A stretch of DNA of 64,000 nt from Streptomyces sp. Mut1 (GTDB taxonomy: Bacteria > Actinomycetota > Actinomycetes > Streptomycetales > Streptomycetaceae), in contig NZ_CP120997.1 of NCBI RefSeq assembly GCF_030719295.1, positions 7,078,001 to 7,142,000 of the forward strand, given 5' to 3'. Numbering within the stretch: position 1 is the stretch's first letter; every line of letters starts with the position of its first letter. Both the position numbers and the translations under genes were made by a program. The notes under the pieces are model-generated. The model did not search any database and was not told the DNA's origin. It saw nothing but the letters and a program-made list of their open reading frames with translations. Positions 51,499 to 59,163 of the stretch are shown here, in pieces.

Positions 51499-51557
51499 GG
51501 CCGGTGGCCTTTCGGGATGATCCGGAAGAAGACGGCGCGATGCCCGGACGAAGCGGT

Positions 51558-51572
51558 GCCCCCTGAGGGGGC
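51558..51572 (-). promoter_or_regulatory. Small hairpin in the EF-G paralogue leader
   Basis: GCCCCCTGAGGGGGC is a short self-complementary stem with a 3-base loop, between the second short ORF and the EF-G-like start. It could be part of an attenuator or sequester later sequence. Confidence 0.35.
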
Positions 51573-51627
51573 GGGTCCGGTCTGTGGGCCCGCCGCCCCG
51601 CCACAACGGGGGATGAGCGACGGGGTG

Positions 51628-51657
51628 TCAGAAGAGGTGCGGGACCCGGGCGTTCAT
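51628..51657 (-). CDS. Nine-residue leader ORF before the EF-G paralogue
   Basis: The ORF reads MNARVPHLF and stops at 51628. Its ATG (51657-51655) overlaps the stop of the preceding 34-residue ORF as TGATG, a classic coupling arrangement. No database family can be claimed for a peptide this short. It lies inside the predicted leader of the EF-G-like message, 130 bases before that start, so a regulatory rather than catalytic role is likely if it is translated at all. Confidence 0.35.
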   Translation of the reverse strand: MNARVPHLF

Positions 51658-51761
51658 CACGGGGTCCGGGGCCGGCCGCGCAGCCGGCTCCGGGCGCCGT
51701 AGGACACCAGGATCACCTCGAACCGCGACGGGGGGACGACGGCGGCGGTGCGGTGGCGCAC
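51657..51761 (-). CDS. 34-residue leader ORF before the EF-G paralogue
   Basis: A GTG-started ORF (51761) with a strong GAGGGGAG ribosome site 7 bases upstream, ending in a TGATG overlap with a nine-residue ORF. The peptide is basic (Arg-rich at the end: SRLRGRPRTP) with a hydrophobic middle (RFEVILVSYG). It follows a promoter-like TTCCCC...TAGACT by about 60 bases and precedes the EF-G paralogue by about 160 bases. Its position suggests a leader peptide or attenuator that senses ribosome state; no homologue is recognised. Confidence 0.45.
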   Translation of the reverse strand: MRHRTAAVVPPSRFEVILVSYGARSRLRGRPRTP

Positions 51762-51825
51762 GGCGGTCTCCCCTCAACGGTCACGGCGGGCGCGGCGGCG
51801 GAGGGCCGGCGCGCGATGTGCGGCG

Positions 51826-51855
51826 AGTCTAGGGAGTGGGGTACGCACGGGGGAA
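51826..51855 (-). promoter_or_regulatory. Candidate promoter for the EF-G paralogue
   Basis: Minus strand TTCCCC (51855-51850), an 18-base spacer and TAGACT (51831-51826). Transcription would start near 51818, giving a leader of about 320 bases with the two short ORFs. The -10 fits well, the -35 less so. Confidence 0.4.
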
Positions 51856-51861
51856 CCGGTT

Positions 51862-52218
51862 TTTCGGCCGGGGGCGGCACCGTCACCGTCCCGCAGCGGT
51901 TCGGGGACCGTTCCGTACCGCACCGGGCGCCGGGTGAGGGGCTTCCACGCGCCCCGGCACCGGCGGATCGCGCTCCGGCCGCAGCCGCGCCACTCGGCCG
52001 GCGACACACCCGCGCCCCGGCCGCCCCGCGTGATCAGGGCGTTCACCGGCGAGTGCGGGTCCAGGGCCATCGTGCGCGCCAGCAGGACGCCGACCACCAG
52101 CGGGGCGAGTGTGAGGGCCAGGGTGGTGCCGGCACTGGTGACGTGCCGCATGCGCGGGCGCTGTGCGTCGGGAGCCATGACCCCATTTCAGCGCCCGTGG
52201 CCCGCCCCGGGATCGGCT
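51862..52218. other. Region without a convincing gene, EF-G leader to DUF2510
   Basis: Beyond the EF-G leader this stretch holds open frames on both strands, including a minus-strand frame 51774-52178 with one hydrophobic segment, but none has a good ribosome site or a recognisable family, and the candidate EF-G promoter lies inside that frame. I do not call a gene here. Confidence 0.5.
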
Positions 52219-52265
52219 GACGTACTCAGACCGTGGCGCGGGACCGCACGACGTACTCAGACCGT
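52219..52265. repeat. Direct repeat GACGTACTCAGACCGT
   Basis: Two exact 16-base copies at 52219-52234 and 52250-52265, 31 bases apart, with a third partial copy GTACTCAG at 52275-52282 inside the following hairpin loop. They lie just downstream of the DUF2510 gene. Confidence 0.7.
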
Positions 52266-52299
52266 ACGGCCCGGGTACTCAGCAACCCGGGACGTACGG
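52262..52299 (-). terminator. Terminator after the DUF2510 gene
   Basis: CCGTACGGCCCGGG (52262-52275) and CCCGGGACGTACGG (52286-52299) pair at 13 of 14 positions, loop of 10 bases. It lies 17 bases after the stop codon on the minus strand. Confidence 0.75.
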
Positions 52300-52315
52300 T
52301 CCGGCCTTCGCGGGG

Positions 52316-53236
52316 TCAGGCGGTGGTGCCGGGGTCCGAGCCCGCACCCGACGCCGCCTTGATGCCCTTGGTGATGTCGTCCAGGACGGACAGTTCCGGG
52401 GCCTTGGTGTTGATGTCGAACCCCGAGCGGACGATGACCAGCATGTCCTTGGACAGCGGCGAGGGGAAGGCGAGCGACTCGACGTAGCCGTCGTCGCCGT
52501 TCTTCGTCACCACCTTCCACCGCACCCGGTAGCCCTGCTGGCCGGCCACCGTGACCGCCTCGGACTTCAACTGCTGGTGCGAGGTGATGCCGCCGTAGAT
52601 CTTCCCGCCGTAGGACTGTTCGGCGTTGTCCTCGATGTCCTTCTCGGCGGTGGCCTTCGCGGTCTTGGTGGTCAGTTCGAGCGCCTCGGCCGGGGCGGAG
52701 AACACCCCGCCGCGCACGCACTTCTTGTCGGTGTCACCGGGGCAGGCGTACGAACCGGTGGTCACCCCGGCGCCCATGCCCGACTCGCCCTCCCAGCCGT
52801 CGGGGACGGGGATGCTGATGCCGCTGGCCAGGTCCGTCGCGAAGCCGTCCTCGGTCTGCGGCTGCTCCGGCGTCTCGCGCCCGCCGCCGCTCCCGCCGCT
52901 GTCACCGTCCTCGCCGTTCCCGCCGCCGGGACCGCCGCGCTGCCGGTCGGGGGAGGGGGAGGGGGAGTCGGAAGGCGCGGAGGCCGTGGTGTCGCTCTTG
53001 CCGCCCGAGTCGTCCGTCAGCAGATAGACACCGCCCCCGATGGCGGCGAGCACCACCACGGCGGCGGTGATGCCGGCGCCGACGCGTAGCCGGCGGCTGC
53101 GTACGGACGCCGGTGGCACGCGCAGATGGTCGGTCCACTGGGTGCCGTCCCACCAACGCTCCTGGCGGGGGCCAAATCCTGAATACCCGGGGTCTGGATG
53201 CCAGCCGGGCGGGCTCGTCTGGGTCACGCCGGACAC
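52316..53236 (-). CDS. DUF2510 single-pass membrane protein
   Basis: 306 residues from a GTG at 53236 (a second in-frame GTG three codons later is possible). It starts with the DUF2510 motif SPPGWHPDPGYSGFGPRQERWWDGTQWTDHLR, typical of actinobacterial membrane proteins, then one transmembrane helix (VGAGITAAVVVLAAIGGGVYLL, about 52-73), a disordered Gly/Ser/Pro linker and an outside domain of ~170 residues with two Cys (YACPGDTDKKC) that could form a disulfide. The extracellular part resembles no family I can name. A cell-envelope function is likely. The gene is monocistronic with its own terminator. Confidence 0.85.
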   Translation of the reverse strand: MSGVTQTSPPGWHPDPGYSGFGPRQERWWDGTQWTDHLRVPPASVRSRRLRVGAGITAAVVVLAAIGGGVYLLTDDSGGKSDTTASAPSDSPSPSPDRQRGGPGGGNGEDGDSGGSGGGRETPEQPQTEDGFATDLASGISIPVPDGWEGESGMGAGVTTGSYACPGDTDKKCVRGGVFSAPAEALELTTKTAKATAEKDIEDNAEQSYGGKIYGGITSHQQLKSEAVTVAGQQGYRVRWKVVTKNGDDGYVESLAFPSPLSKDMLVIVRSGFDINTKAPELSVLDDITKGIKAASGAGSDPGTTA

Positions 53237-53432
53237 CGTATCCGGGTTGCCTGAGAATCCTATGAACTGGGTGCGCCGATCCCTGGGATGATCCGGCCCG
53301 AAGCAGGCGAGGTGCCATTTCGAGCCCCGCTTGGTCTAGACAACTGGAGGGGTGCTCGCTAACATCCGCCGACGAGGCGCGACGGGGCCGCCCGCCCGTC
53401 GCCCGCCCGATCGCGGCTGGAGGGAGAGCCCC

Positions 53433-54173
53433 GTGGAAGCGACCGCTCCCGACCACCGTTTCGCCGAGGACTACCGCCTCGCCCGGGAGATCCCGCGCGA
53501 CGGGCTCACCGCCTGGCGGGCGGCCGTCGCGGCCGAGGTGGACCTCGCGCCGGGCGCGACCCTGCTGGACGTCGGCGCGGGTACCGGCGCCTTCTCCTCG
53601 GCGTTCGCCGACTGGTTCGGTGTGCGCGTACTCGCCGTGGAACCCGCGGCCGCCATGCGCGCGCTGATCCCCCGCACCGCGACGATCGAACCGCTGGACG
53701 GACGGGCCGAGGCCCTGCCGGTGCCGGACCGCTGTGCGGACGCGGCCTGGCTGGGCTCGGTCGTCCACCACATCGGCGATCTGCCCGCCGCCGCACGGGA
53801 GTTGCGCAGAGCCCTGAAGCCGGGCGCCCCGGTGCTCATCCGTAACTCCTTCCCCGGCCGGTGCGCACGTGACCTGCGGGTCCGCTTCTTCCCCGGAGCC
53901 GAGCGCATCGTCGACGGCTGTCCGACCGTCGAGCAGACCTGCGAAGCGTTCGCCGGGGCCGGCTTCGCCCGCGTGGCGCTGCACGCGGTGCCGCAGGAGA
54001 GCGCCCCGAGCCTCGCCGCGTTCGCCGACCGGATCAGGCGGGACACCGACGCGAAACTCCGGGGCCTGGGCGACGCCGAGTTCGAGCGCGGCATGCGGCG
54101 GCTGCGCACGGCCGCGGAGCAGGAGCCGGACCGGCCGGCCGTGAGCTGGATGGACCTGCTGGTCCTGGCCTGA
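53433..54173 (+). CDS. Class I SAM-dependent methyltransferase
   Basis: 246 residues from a GTG at 53433 with GGAGGGAGAG before it; the open frame begins earlier without a ribosome site. The SAM-binding motif I is ATLLDVGAGTGAFSSAFADWFG, motif II EPAAAMRALIP, and ADAAWLGSVVHHIGDLPAAARELRRALKPGAPVLIRNSFPGR matches UbiE/COQ5-type methyltransferases. The acceptor is unknown; it could be a small metabolite. It stands in a run of plus-strand genes but separate promoters are likely. Confidence 0.87.
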   Translation: MEATAPDHRFAEDYRLAREIPRDGLTAWRAAVAAEVDLAPGATLLDVGAGTGAFSSAFADWFGVRVLAVEPAAAMRALIPRTATIEPLDGRAEALPVPDRCADAAWLGSVVHHIGDLPAAARELRRALKPGAPVLIRNSFPGRCARDLRVRFFPGAERIVDGCPTVEQTCEAFAGAGFARVALHAVPQESAPSLAAFADRIRRDTDAKLRGLGDAEFERGMRRLRTAAEQEPDRPAVSWMDLLVLA

Positions 54174-54196
54174 CACCGCGGCCGCGGGGCAGCCCG

Positions 54197-54202
54197 TACA
54201 GT
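54197..54202 (+). promoter_or_regulatory. -10 box for a leaderless DUF4440 message
   Basis: TACAGT ends 7 bases before the ATG at 54210, so transcription would begin at or next to the start codon. No good -35 at normal spacing was found. Confidence 0.45.
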
Positions 54203-54209
54203 CGGGCGC

Positions 54210-54632
54210 ATGAGGCGAAGCGACGAGGAGGAGCAGGCCGTACGCGCCGCGATGCGGGGCGAGCTACGGCTGCTCGAACCAGCGGTGCGGGCATCACCCG
54301 AAGCGGTGCGCGCGCTCCTGGACCCGGAGTTCACCGAATTCGGCGCCTCCGGCCGCCGCTACGACCGCACTTCCATTCTGACGGTCACCTCGGCCGCCGG
54401 CGAGGACGACACCGGCCCGAGCGTCGCCACCGCGATGTCCGGCACGCTGCTCGCCCCCGGCCTGGTCCACCTGACGTACGTCAGCGAGCGCGACGGCCGC
54501 CTGTTCCGGCGCAGTTCGCTCTGGCGGCGGACCGGCGGGCGCTGGCGCATGTACTTCCATCAGGGCACCCCGGCCGGTGAGCCGGAGCAGGCCGGGGAAT
54601 ATCCGGCGGACAGCCCGAGCAGCCCTGATTAG
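54210..54632 (+). CDS. DUF4440/NTF2-like small protein
   Basis: 140 residues from the ATG at 54210; no ribosome site, but a -10 box TACAGT lies 7 bases upstream, so it is probably translated from a leaderless message. The fold signature is RAMRGELRLLEPAVRASPEAVRALLDPEFTEFGASGRRYDRTSILTVTS, a cone-shaped NTF2-like pocket, with YVSERDGRLFRRSSLWRRTGGRWRMYFHQGTP at the end. DUF4440 proteins are used as enzymes or binding proteins of unknown substrates. A second -10-like TAGGCT overlaps its stop and serves the next gene. Confidence 0.82.
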   Translation: MRRSDEEEQAVRAAMRGELRLLEPAVRASPEAVRALLDPEFTEFGASGRRYDRTSILTVTSAAGEDDTGPSVATAMSGTLLAPGLVHLTYVSERDGRLFRRSSLWRRTGGRWRMYFHQGTPAGEPEQAGEYPADSPSSPD

Positions 54633-54635
54633 GCT
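54607..54635 (+). promoter_or_regulatory. Leaderless promoter of the S66 peptidase gene
   Basis: CGGACA (54607-54612), 17 bases, TAGGCT (54630-54635), with the ATG only 6 bases later. Start of transcription should coincide with the start codon. Confidence 0.5.
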
Positions 54636-54641
54636 CACGGG

Positions 54642-55685
54642 ATGACGCCATCCCACTATCCGCCCAAGCCCCGCCCCGGCGACCGCGTCGCCGTGCTCTC
54701 CCCGTCGTCCGGGCTTCCGGGCATCCTCCCGCTCCCGTACGAACTGGGACTGCGCCGTCTTGGCGAGGACTTCGGGCTGGAGCCGGTGGAGTACCCGTCC
54801 ACCCGGAAGATGGGCTCCACCCCGCAGGAGCGGGCCGCCGACCTCCACGCGGCGTTCGCCGACCCGGACATCAAGGCGGTCATCTCCAGCATCGGCGGCG
54901 ACGATCAGATCACCGTGCTGCCCCACCTGGACCGTGAACTGCTGCGTGCCCACCCCAAACCGTTCTTCGGCTACAGCGACTGCGTCAACCTGCTGGTGCT
55001 CCTCGACAACCTCGGCATCGTCGGCTACCACGGTGGTTCGGTGATGGTCGAGTTCGGGCGGCCCGGCGCGCTGCACCCGATGACGGCCGAGTCCCTGCGG
55101 GCCGCGCTCTTCACCCATGGCGACCACGAGCTGACCCCGGCGAAGGAGACCGGCAGTTTCGACCGGCCCTGGGAGGACCCGCGTACCTTCGACAGCGAAG
55201 CCACGCTGCTCCCCGCCGGCGGCTGGACCTGGCACAACCCCGGGCGGGTGGTCCAGGGCGCGGGCTGGGGCGGCAACCTGGAGATCCTCTCCTGGCTGCT
55301 GATGGCCGACCGGGAGATCCTGCCGCCGGACGCCTACGAGGGCCGGGTGCTGTTCCTGGAGACGTCCGAGGAACTGCCGAGCGCCGACGAGGTGTTCCGC
55401 ATCCTGCGGAACATGGGGGAGCGGGGCCTGCTGCGGCGCTTCCCCGCCCTGCTGATGGGCCGGGCCAAGAACTGGTCCTTCGACCGGCCGCTCGACGCCG
55501 CGGCCGGTGAGCGGTACCGCGAGCAGCAGCGGCAGGCGGTGCTGCGGGTGTTGGAGGAGTACGCCCCGGAGACGATGGCCGTCTTCGATGTCGACTTCGG
55601 GCACACCGACCCGCAGGTGATCATTCCGTACGGCGGCCGGATCCGGGTGGACGGTCGGGCCCGGCGCATCGTGGTCACGTACTGA
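54642..55685 (+). CDS. S66-family serine peptidase (LD-carboxypeptidase/MccF-like)
   Basis: 347 residues from the ATG at 54642. The S66 catalytic triad is seen: nucleophile Ser112 in FFGYSDCV, Glu214 in WGGNLEIL and His321 in DFGHTDPQ. N-terminal PKPRPGDRVAVLSPSSGLPG is the family start. LD-carboxypeptidases recycle murein peptides; MccF cleaves acylated microcin C nucleotides and gives immunity. The sequence fits the MccF-like branch (SIGGDDQITVLPHLD) at least as well, so detoxification of an aminoacyl nucleotide is an alternative. Cytoplasmic, with no signal. It appears to be transcribed as a leaderless message. Confidence 0.88.
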   Translation: MTPSHYPPKPRPGDRVAVLSPSSGLPGILPLPYELGLRRLGEDFGLEPVEYPSTRKMGSTPQERAADLHAAFADPDIKAVISSIGGDDQITVLPHLDRELLRAHPKPFFGYSDCVNLLVLLDNLGIVGYHGGSVMVEFGRPGALHPMTAESLRAALFTHGDHELTPAKETGSFDRPWEDPRTFDSEATLLPAGGWTWHNPGRVVQGAGWGGNLEILSWLLMADREILPPDAYEGRVLFLETSEELPSADEVFRILRNMGERGLLRRFPALLMGRAKNWSFDRPLDAAAGERYREQQRQAVLRVLEEYAPETMAVFDVDFGHTDPQVIIPYGGRIRVDGRARRIVVTY

Positions 55686-55717
55686 GCGCGATTCCGGCGG
55701 TGCGCGGTTCATTCTTC

Positions 55718-55732
55718 TGTGGTCCGACCACA
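55718..55732. promoter_or_regulatory. LldR operator 1 (autoregulation)
   Basis: TGTGGTCCGACCACA is a perfect palindrome with 7-base arms about a central C, before the GntR regulator gene. The core TGGTCCGACCA matches the TGGTCNNACCA pattern of FadR-type GntR regulators and recurs before lutA. Confidence 0.75.
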
Positions 55733-55792
55733 TGGCATGTGTGACATAGTCGAGATATGCGTACAGACCGGAACGGGGAGTGGGAGTAGCGG

Positions 55793-56533
55793 ATGCCTGT
55801 CGAGTGGCAGCCCGTGCGGCAGGTCCGGACCCATGAACTCGTGCTGCAGAGCATCGAGGAGCAGGTCTTCGCGGGGAAGCTCAGGGCCGGTGACCGGCTG
55901 CCGCCCGAACGTGAACTGGCCCCCGTCTTCGGGGTGAGCCGTTCCGCGCTGCGTGAGGCGCTCCGGGTGCTGGAGACCATCGGGGTGCTGGTCGCGCAGC
56001 CCGGCCGGGGGCCCGACTCCGGGGCCCGCATCGTCCGCAACCCGGACGACGCCCTCGGGCGGCTGCTGCGGCTCCACTTCGCCCTGGGCAGCTACAGCCT
56101 CCACGATGTGATGGAGGCCAGGGTCGCCCTGGAGCGCGCCAGCTTCGCCGCCGCCGCGGCGCACGCCTCCGGCGCGGACCTGGACGCGGCGGGCGAGATC
56201 GTCCAGCGGATGTCGCGCGAGGGCATCGAGCCGGAGGAGTTCAACGAGCTCGACACCGAGTTCCACGTCAAGGTGGCGAGCAGTTCGGGCAACGCGCTCA
56301 CCTCGACGCTGACCGCCGCGGTGCGTGAGTCCGTACGCCCCCTCATCCTGCGGGCCCTCGAAGACGTGGACGACTGGCCGGCCGCCCAGGCCCATCTCAA
56401 CCGCCAGCACACCGAGATGCTGAGGCTGGTGCGCGCCGGCCGCGGCGCGGAGGCCGCCGACCTCGCCGAGCAGCACATCCGCGGCTTCCACGGCACGCTG
56501 GTCGACGAGGACCGGCCCGGCGCCGCCGAGTAG
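55793..56533 (+). CDS. lldR: FadR-subfamily GntR regulator of lactate genes (LldR/LutR-like)
   Basis: 246 residues from the ATG at 55793 with GGGAG upstream. The N-terminal winged helix is LVLQSIEEQVFAGKLRAGDRLPPERELAPVFGVSRSALREALRVLETIGVLVAQPGRG; the C-terminal FCD domain (VMEARVALERASFAAAAAHASG, FNELDTEFHVKVASSSGNALTSTL, RQHTEMLRLVRAG) has the Asp/His residues for metal or ligand binding. Two palindromes of the pattern TNTGGTCNGACCACA flank it: one before this gene, one before lutA. It is thus probably a lactate-responsive repressor of itself and lutABC. The symbol follows function by context; the protein was not tested. Confidence 0.85.
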   Translation: MPVEWQPVRQVRTHELVLQSIEEQVFAGKLRAGDRLPPERELAPVFGVSRSALREALRVLETIGVLVAQPGRGPDSGARIVRNPDDALGRLLRLHFALGSYSLHDVMEARVALERASFAAAAAHASGADLDAAGEIVQRMSREGIEPEEFNELDTEFHVKVASSSGNALTSTLTAAVRESVRPLILRALEDVDDWPAAQAHLNRQHTEMLRLVRAGRGAEAADLAEQHIRGFHGTLVDEDRPGAAE

Positions 56534-56553
56534 CGCCCGCTCGCCCACGGCGT

Positions 56554-56590
56554 GGGGCCGGTGCGTGGACCTGGTCCACGCACCGGCCCC
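56554..56590 (+). terminator. Terminator after the lldR-like gene
   Basis: An 18-base arm (56554-56571) is followed by its exact reverse complement (56573-56590); after allowing for a minimal loop about 16 base pairs form, followed by TTT. This gives strong separation of lldR and lutABC transcription. Confidence 0.9.
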
Positions 56591-56804
56591 TTTCGCGTCG
56601 CGGCGGCCGTGCGGTGCGGCTACGGCGGCGTCCAGGAGTTGGCGTGGCCGCCGAGATGGTCATCAGCCCGCAGAATCTGGCCATCGCCGCGACGACGTCG
56701 CGATGCCCGGCTCGGAACGCATCCTGCTCGGCAGGGTCGGGGCGACACCGTCCGGCAGGAGCTCCGGGTGCGTGTACATCTGCCGATATCGGACGGAGGG
56801 TAGT

Positions 56805-56819
56805 ATGGTCGGACCACAA
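56805..56819. promoter_or_regulatory. LldR operator 2 (lut operon)
   Basis: TATGGTCGGACCACA is a near-perfect palindrome (6 of 7 arm positions) with the same TGGTCNGACCA core as the site at 55718. It overlaps a -10-like TAGTAT (56802-56807), 21 bases before the lutA start. Confidence 0.75.
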
Positions 56820-56839
56820 CTTGCGATCGGGGAGGCTCC

Positions 56840-57607
56840 ATGCGTATCGGACTCTTCGCCACCTGTCTGGGAGACACGCTCTTCCCCGAGGCGGTGAAAT
56901 CCACCGCGGTGCTGCTGGCCCGCCTGGGCCACGACGTGGTGTTCCCGCCGGGCCAGACCTGCTGCGGCCAGATGCACGTCAACACCGGCTACCAGCGCGA
57001 GCCCGTGCCCCTGGTGCGCAACTTCGCCGAACAGTTCGGCGACGCCTCCATCGACGCCGTCGTCATGCCGTCGGGCTCGTGCGCCGGCTCGGTCCGCCAC
57101 CAGCACGAGATCATCGCCGAGCGCTACGGGGACGCGGCCCTGCGCGCGGGCGTCGCCACCGTCAAGGCGAAGACGTACGAGCTCTCGGAGCTGCTCGTCG
57201 ACGTGCTGGACGTGAGCGACGTCGGCGCGTACTTCCCGCACCGCGTCACGTACCACCCCACCTGCCACTCGCTGCGCATGCTGCGCGTCGGCGACAAGCC
57301 ACTGCGGCTGCTGCGGGCCGTCGACTCGATCGACCTGGCCGAGCTGCCCGAGGCGGACGCCTGCTGCGGGTTCGGCGGCACCTTCGCCGTGAAGAACGCC
57401 GAGACCTCGACGGCGATGCTCCAGGACAAGATGCGCAACGTCACCGCCACCGGCGCGGCCGTGTGCACCGCGGGCGACTCGTCCTGTCTGATGCACATCG
57501 GCGGCGGGCTCTCCCGGATCACGTCCGGCACCCGCACCCTGCACCTGGCGCAGATCCTCTCCTCCACCCGCACCTCGCCGCACGTCCTGACGGAGGCCGC
57601 CCGATGA
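56840..57607 (+). CDS. lutA: Lactate utilisation protein A (Fe-S oxidoreductase subunit)
   Basis: 255 residues from the ATG at 56840 with GGGGAGG before it. Two CCG domains bind Fe-S or haem-type cofactors: GQTCCGQMHVNTGY near the start and ACCGFGGTFAVKN later, plus HPTCHSLRMLRVG. In the LutABC complex it forms part of the NAD-independent L-lactate dehydrogenase that passes electrons to the respiratory chain. The stop overlaps the ATG of lutB (ATGA). Expression is under the operator at 56805. Confidence 0.92.
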   Translation: MRIGLFATCLGDTLFPEAVKSTAVLLARLGHDVVFPPGQTCCGQMHVNTGYQREPVPLVRNFAEQFGDASIDAVVMPSGSCAGSVRHQHEIIAERYGDAALRAGVATVKAKTYELSELLVDVLDVSDVGAYFPHRVTYHPTCHSLRMLRVGDKPLRLLRAVDSIDLAELPEADACCGFGGTFAVKNAETSTAMLQDKMRNVTATGAAVCTAGDSSCLMHIGGGLSRITSGTRTLHLAQILSSTRTSPHVLTEAAR

Positions 57608-59163
57608 GCGCAACCTTTCTCGGCATGCCCGCGACCCCGCCCCGGTCCCCGTACGGCACGGGCAACCTGCGCGGCGACCGGAAGTTCCCCGCCGCCGCCC
57701 ACGACGAACTGCGCAACGAACAGCTGCGCGGCAACCTCGGCCGCGCCACCCGCACCATCCGCGCCAAACGGCTGACCGTCACCGGCGAGCTGCCCGACTG
57801 GGAGGAGCTGCGCGACGCCGGATCGGCCATCAAGACCGACACCATGAACCGCCTCCCCGAACTCCTGGAGGAGCTGGAGCGCAACGTCACCGCGCGCGGC
57901 GGCACCGTCCACTGGGCACGCGACGGCGTCGAGGCCAACGAGATCGTCGCCCGGCTGATCAAGGAGACGGGCAGCGAGGAGGTCATCAAGGTCAAGTCGA
58001 TGGCCACCCAGGAGATCGGCCTCAACGAGCACCTCGAATCGCTCGGCATCACCGCGCACGAGACCGACCTCGCGGAACTCATCGTGCAGCTCGCCCACGA
58101 CAAGCCCTCGCACATCCTGGTGCCCGCGATCCACCGCAACCGGGACGAGATCCGGCAGATCTTCCTCAAGGAGATCCCGGGCGTCGACCCGTCCCTGGAC
58201 AACGTCCCCGCGCACCTGGCCGCCGCGGCCCGCGTCTATCTGCGCGAGAAGTTCATGACCACCGAGGTGGCTGTCTCCGGAGCCAACTTCGGCATCGCCG
58301 AGACCGGCACCCTGTCCGTCGTCGAGTCGGAGGGCAACGGCCGCATGTGCCTGACCCTGCCCGACACCCTGATCACCGTCATGGGCATCGAGAAGGTCCT
58401 GCCGCGCTACCAGGACCTGGAAGTCTTCCTCCAGCTCCTGCCGCGCTCGTCCACGGGCGAGCGGATGAACCCGTACACCTCGATGTGGACCGGCGTCACC
58501 CCCGGAGACGGGCCGCAGACCTTCCACCTGGTCCTCCTCGACAACGGCCGGACCGCGGCCCTCGCCGACCGGATCGGCCGCGAGGCGCTCAACTGCATCC
58601 GCTGCTCGGCCTGCCTCAACGTCTGCCCGGTCTACGAACGCACCGGCGGCCACGCCTACGGCTCGACCTACCCCGGACCGATCGGCGCCGTCCTCACCCC
58701 GCAGCTCGCCGGCATGGACGCGGCCAGGGACGACCCCAACAGCTCGCTGCCGTACGCCTCCAGCCTCTGCGGCGCCTGCTTCGACGCTTGCCCCGTCAAG
58801 ATCGACATCCCGTCCCTGCTGGTCGAGCTGCGCCACCAGCACACCGAGCGGTCCGGCACCACCGCCGAGAAGCTGGCCATGAAGGCGGCCGCCGGGGTGA
58901 TGAGCAGGCCCAAGGTGTACACGGCGGCGCAGAAGGCATCAGGACTCGGCCGGGTCCTGGCCGGCCGCGACGGGAAGTTCTCGCACCTGCCGCCGCCGTT
59001 CTCCGGCTGGAGCGAAAGCCGCGACACCCCGGCCCCGCCCGAACAGACCTTCCGGGCCTGGCTGGCCTCGGCGGAAGGCGCGGCGACCATGCGCGCGGCC
59101 GCCGACGAGCACACCCGTGGCGGGCAGCCCACCCGGGACCAGCAGCAGGAGGAGGACAAGTGA
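57604..59163 (+). CDS. lutB: Lactate utilisation protein B (LUD plus 4Fe-4S subunit)
   Basis: 519 residues from the ATG at 57604. The LUD domain (VIKVKSMATQEIGLNEHLESLG, SGANFGIAETGTLSVVESEGNGRM, LITVMGIEKVLP) is followed by two 4Fe-4S motifs: Cys331-Cys334-Cys337-Cys341 (CIRCSACLNVC) and Cys389-Cys392-Cys396 (CGACFDAC). The C-terminal ~80 residues are Pro/Glu rich. It is the electron-transfer subunit of the lactate oxidising complex. Its stop overlaps the GTG of lutC. Confidence 0.93.
   Translation: MSATFLGMPATPPRSPYGTGNLRGDRKFPAAAHDELRNEQLRGNLGRATRTIRAKRLTVTGELPDWEELRDAGSAIKTDTMNRLPELLEELERNVTARGGTVHWARDGVEANEIVARLIKETGSEEVIKVKSMATQEIGLNEHLESLGITAHETDLAELIVQLAHDKPSHILVPAIHRNRDEIRQIFLKEIPGVDPSLDNVPAHLAAAARVYLREKFMTTEVAVSGANFGIAETGTLSVVESEGNGRMCLTLPDTLITVMGIEKVLPRYQDLEVFLQLLPRSSTGERMNPYTSMWTGVTPGDGPQTFHLVLLDNGRTAALADRIGREALNCIRCSACLNVCPVYERTGGHAYGSTYPGPIGAVLTPQLAGMDAARDDPNSSLPYASSLCGACFDACPVKIDIPSLLVELRHQHTERSGTTAEKLAMKAAAGVMSRPKVYTAAQKASGLGRVLAGRDGKFSHLPPPFSGWSESRDTPAPPEQTFRAWLASAEGAATMRAAADEHTRGGQPTRDQQQEEDK

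Noticed and set aside
51774..52178. Minus-strand open frame of 134 codons with one hydrophobic segment
   Set aside because: No ribosome site, Arg-rich unlikely tail, no family, and a candidate promoter for the EF-G paralogue lies inside it.
56783..56792. Small palindrome CCGATATCGG before lutA
   Set aside because: Short and without a second copy; the TGGTCNGACCA operator next to it explains regulation better.
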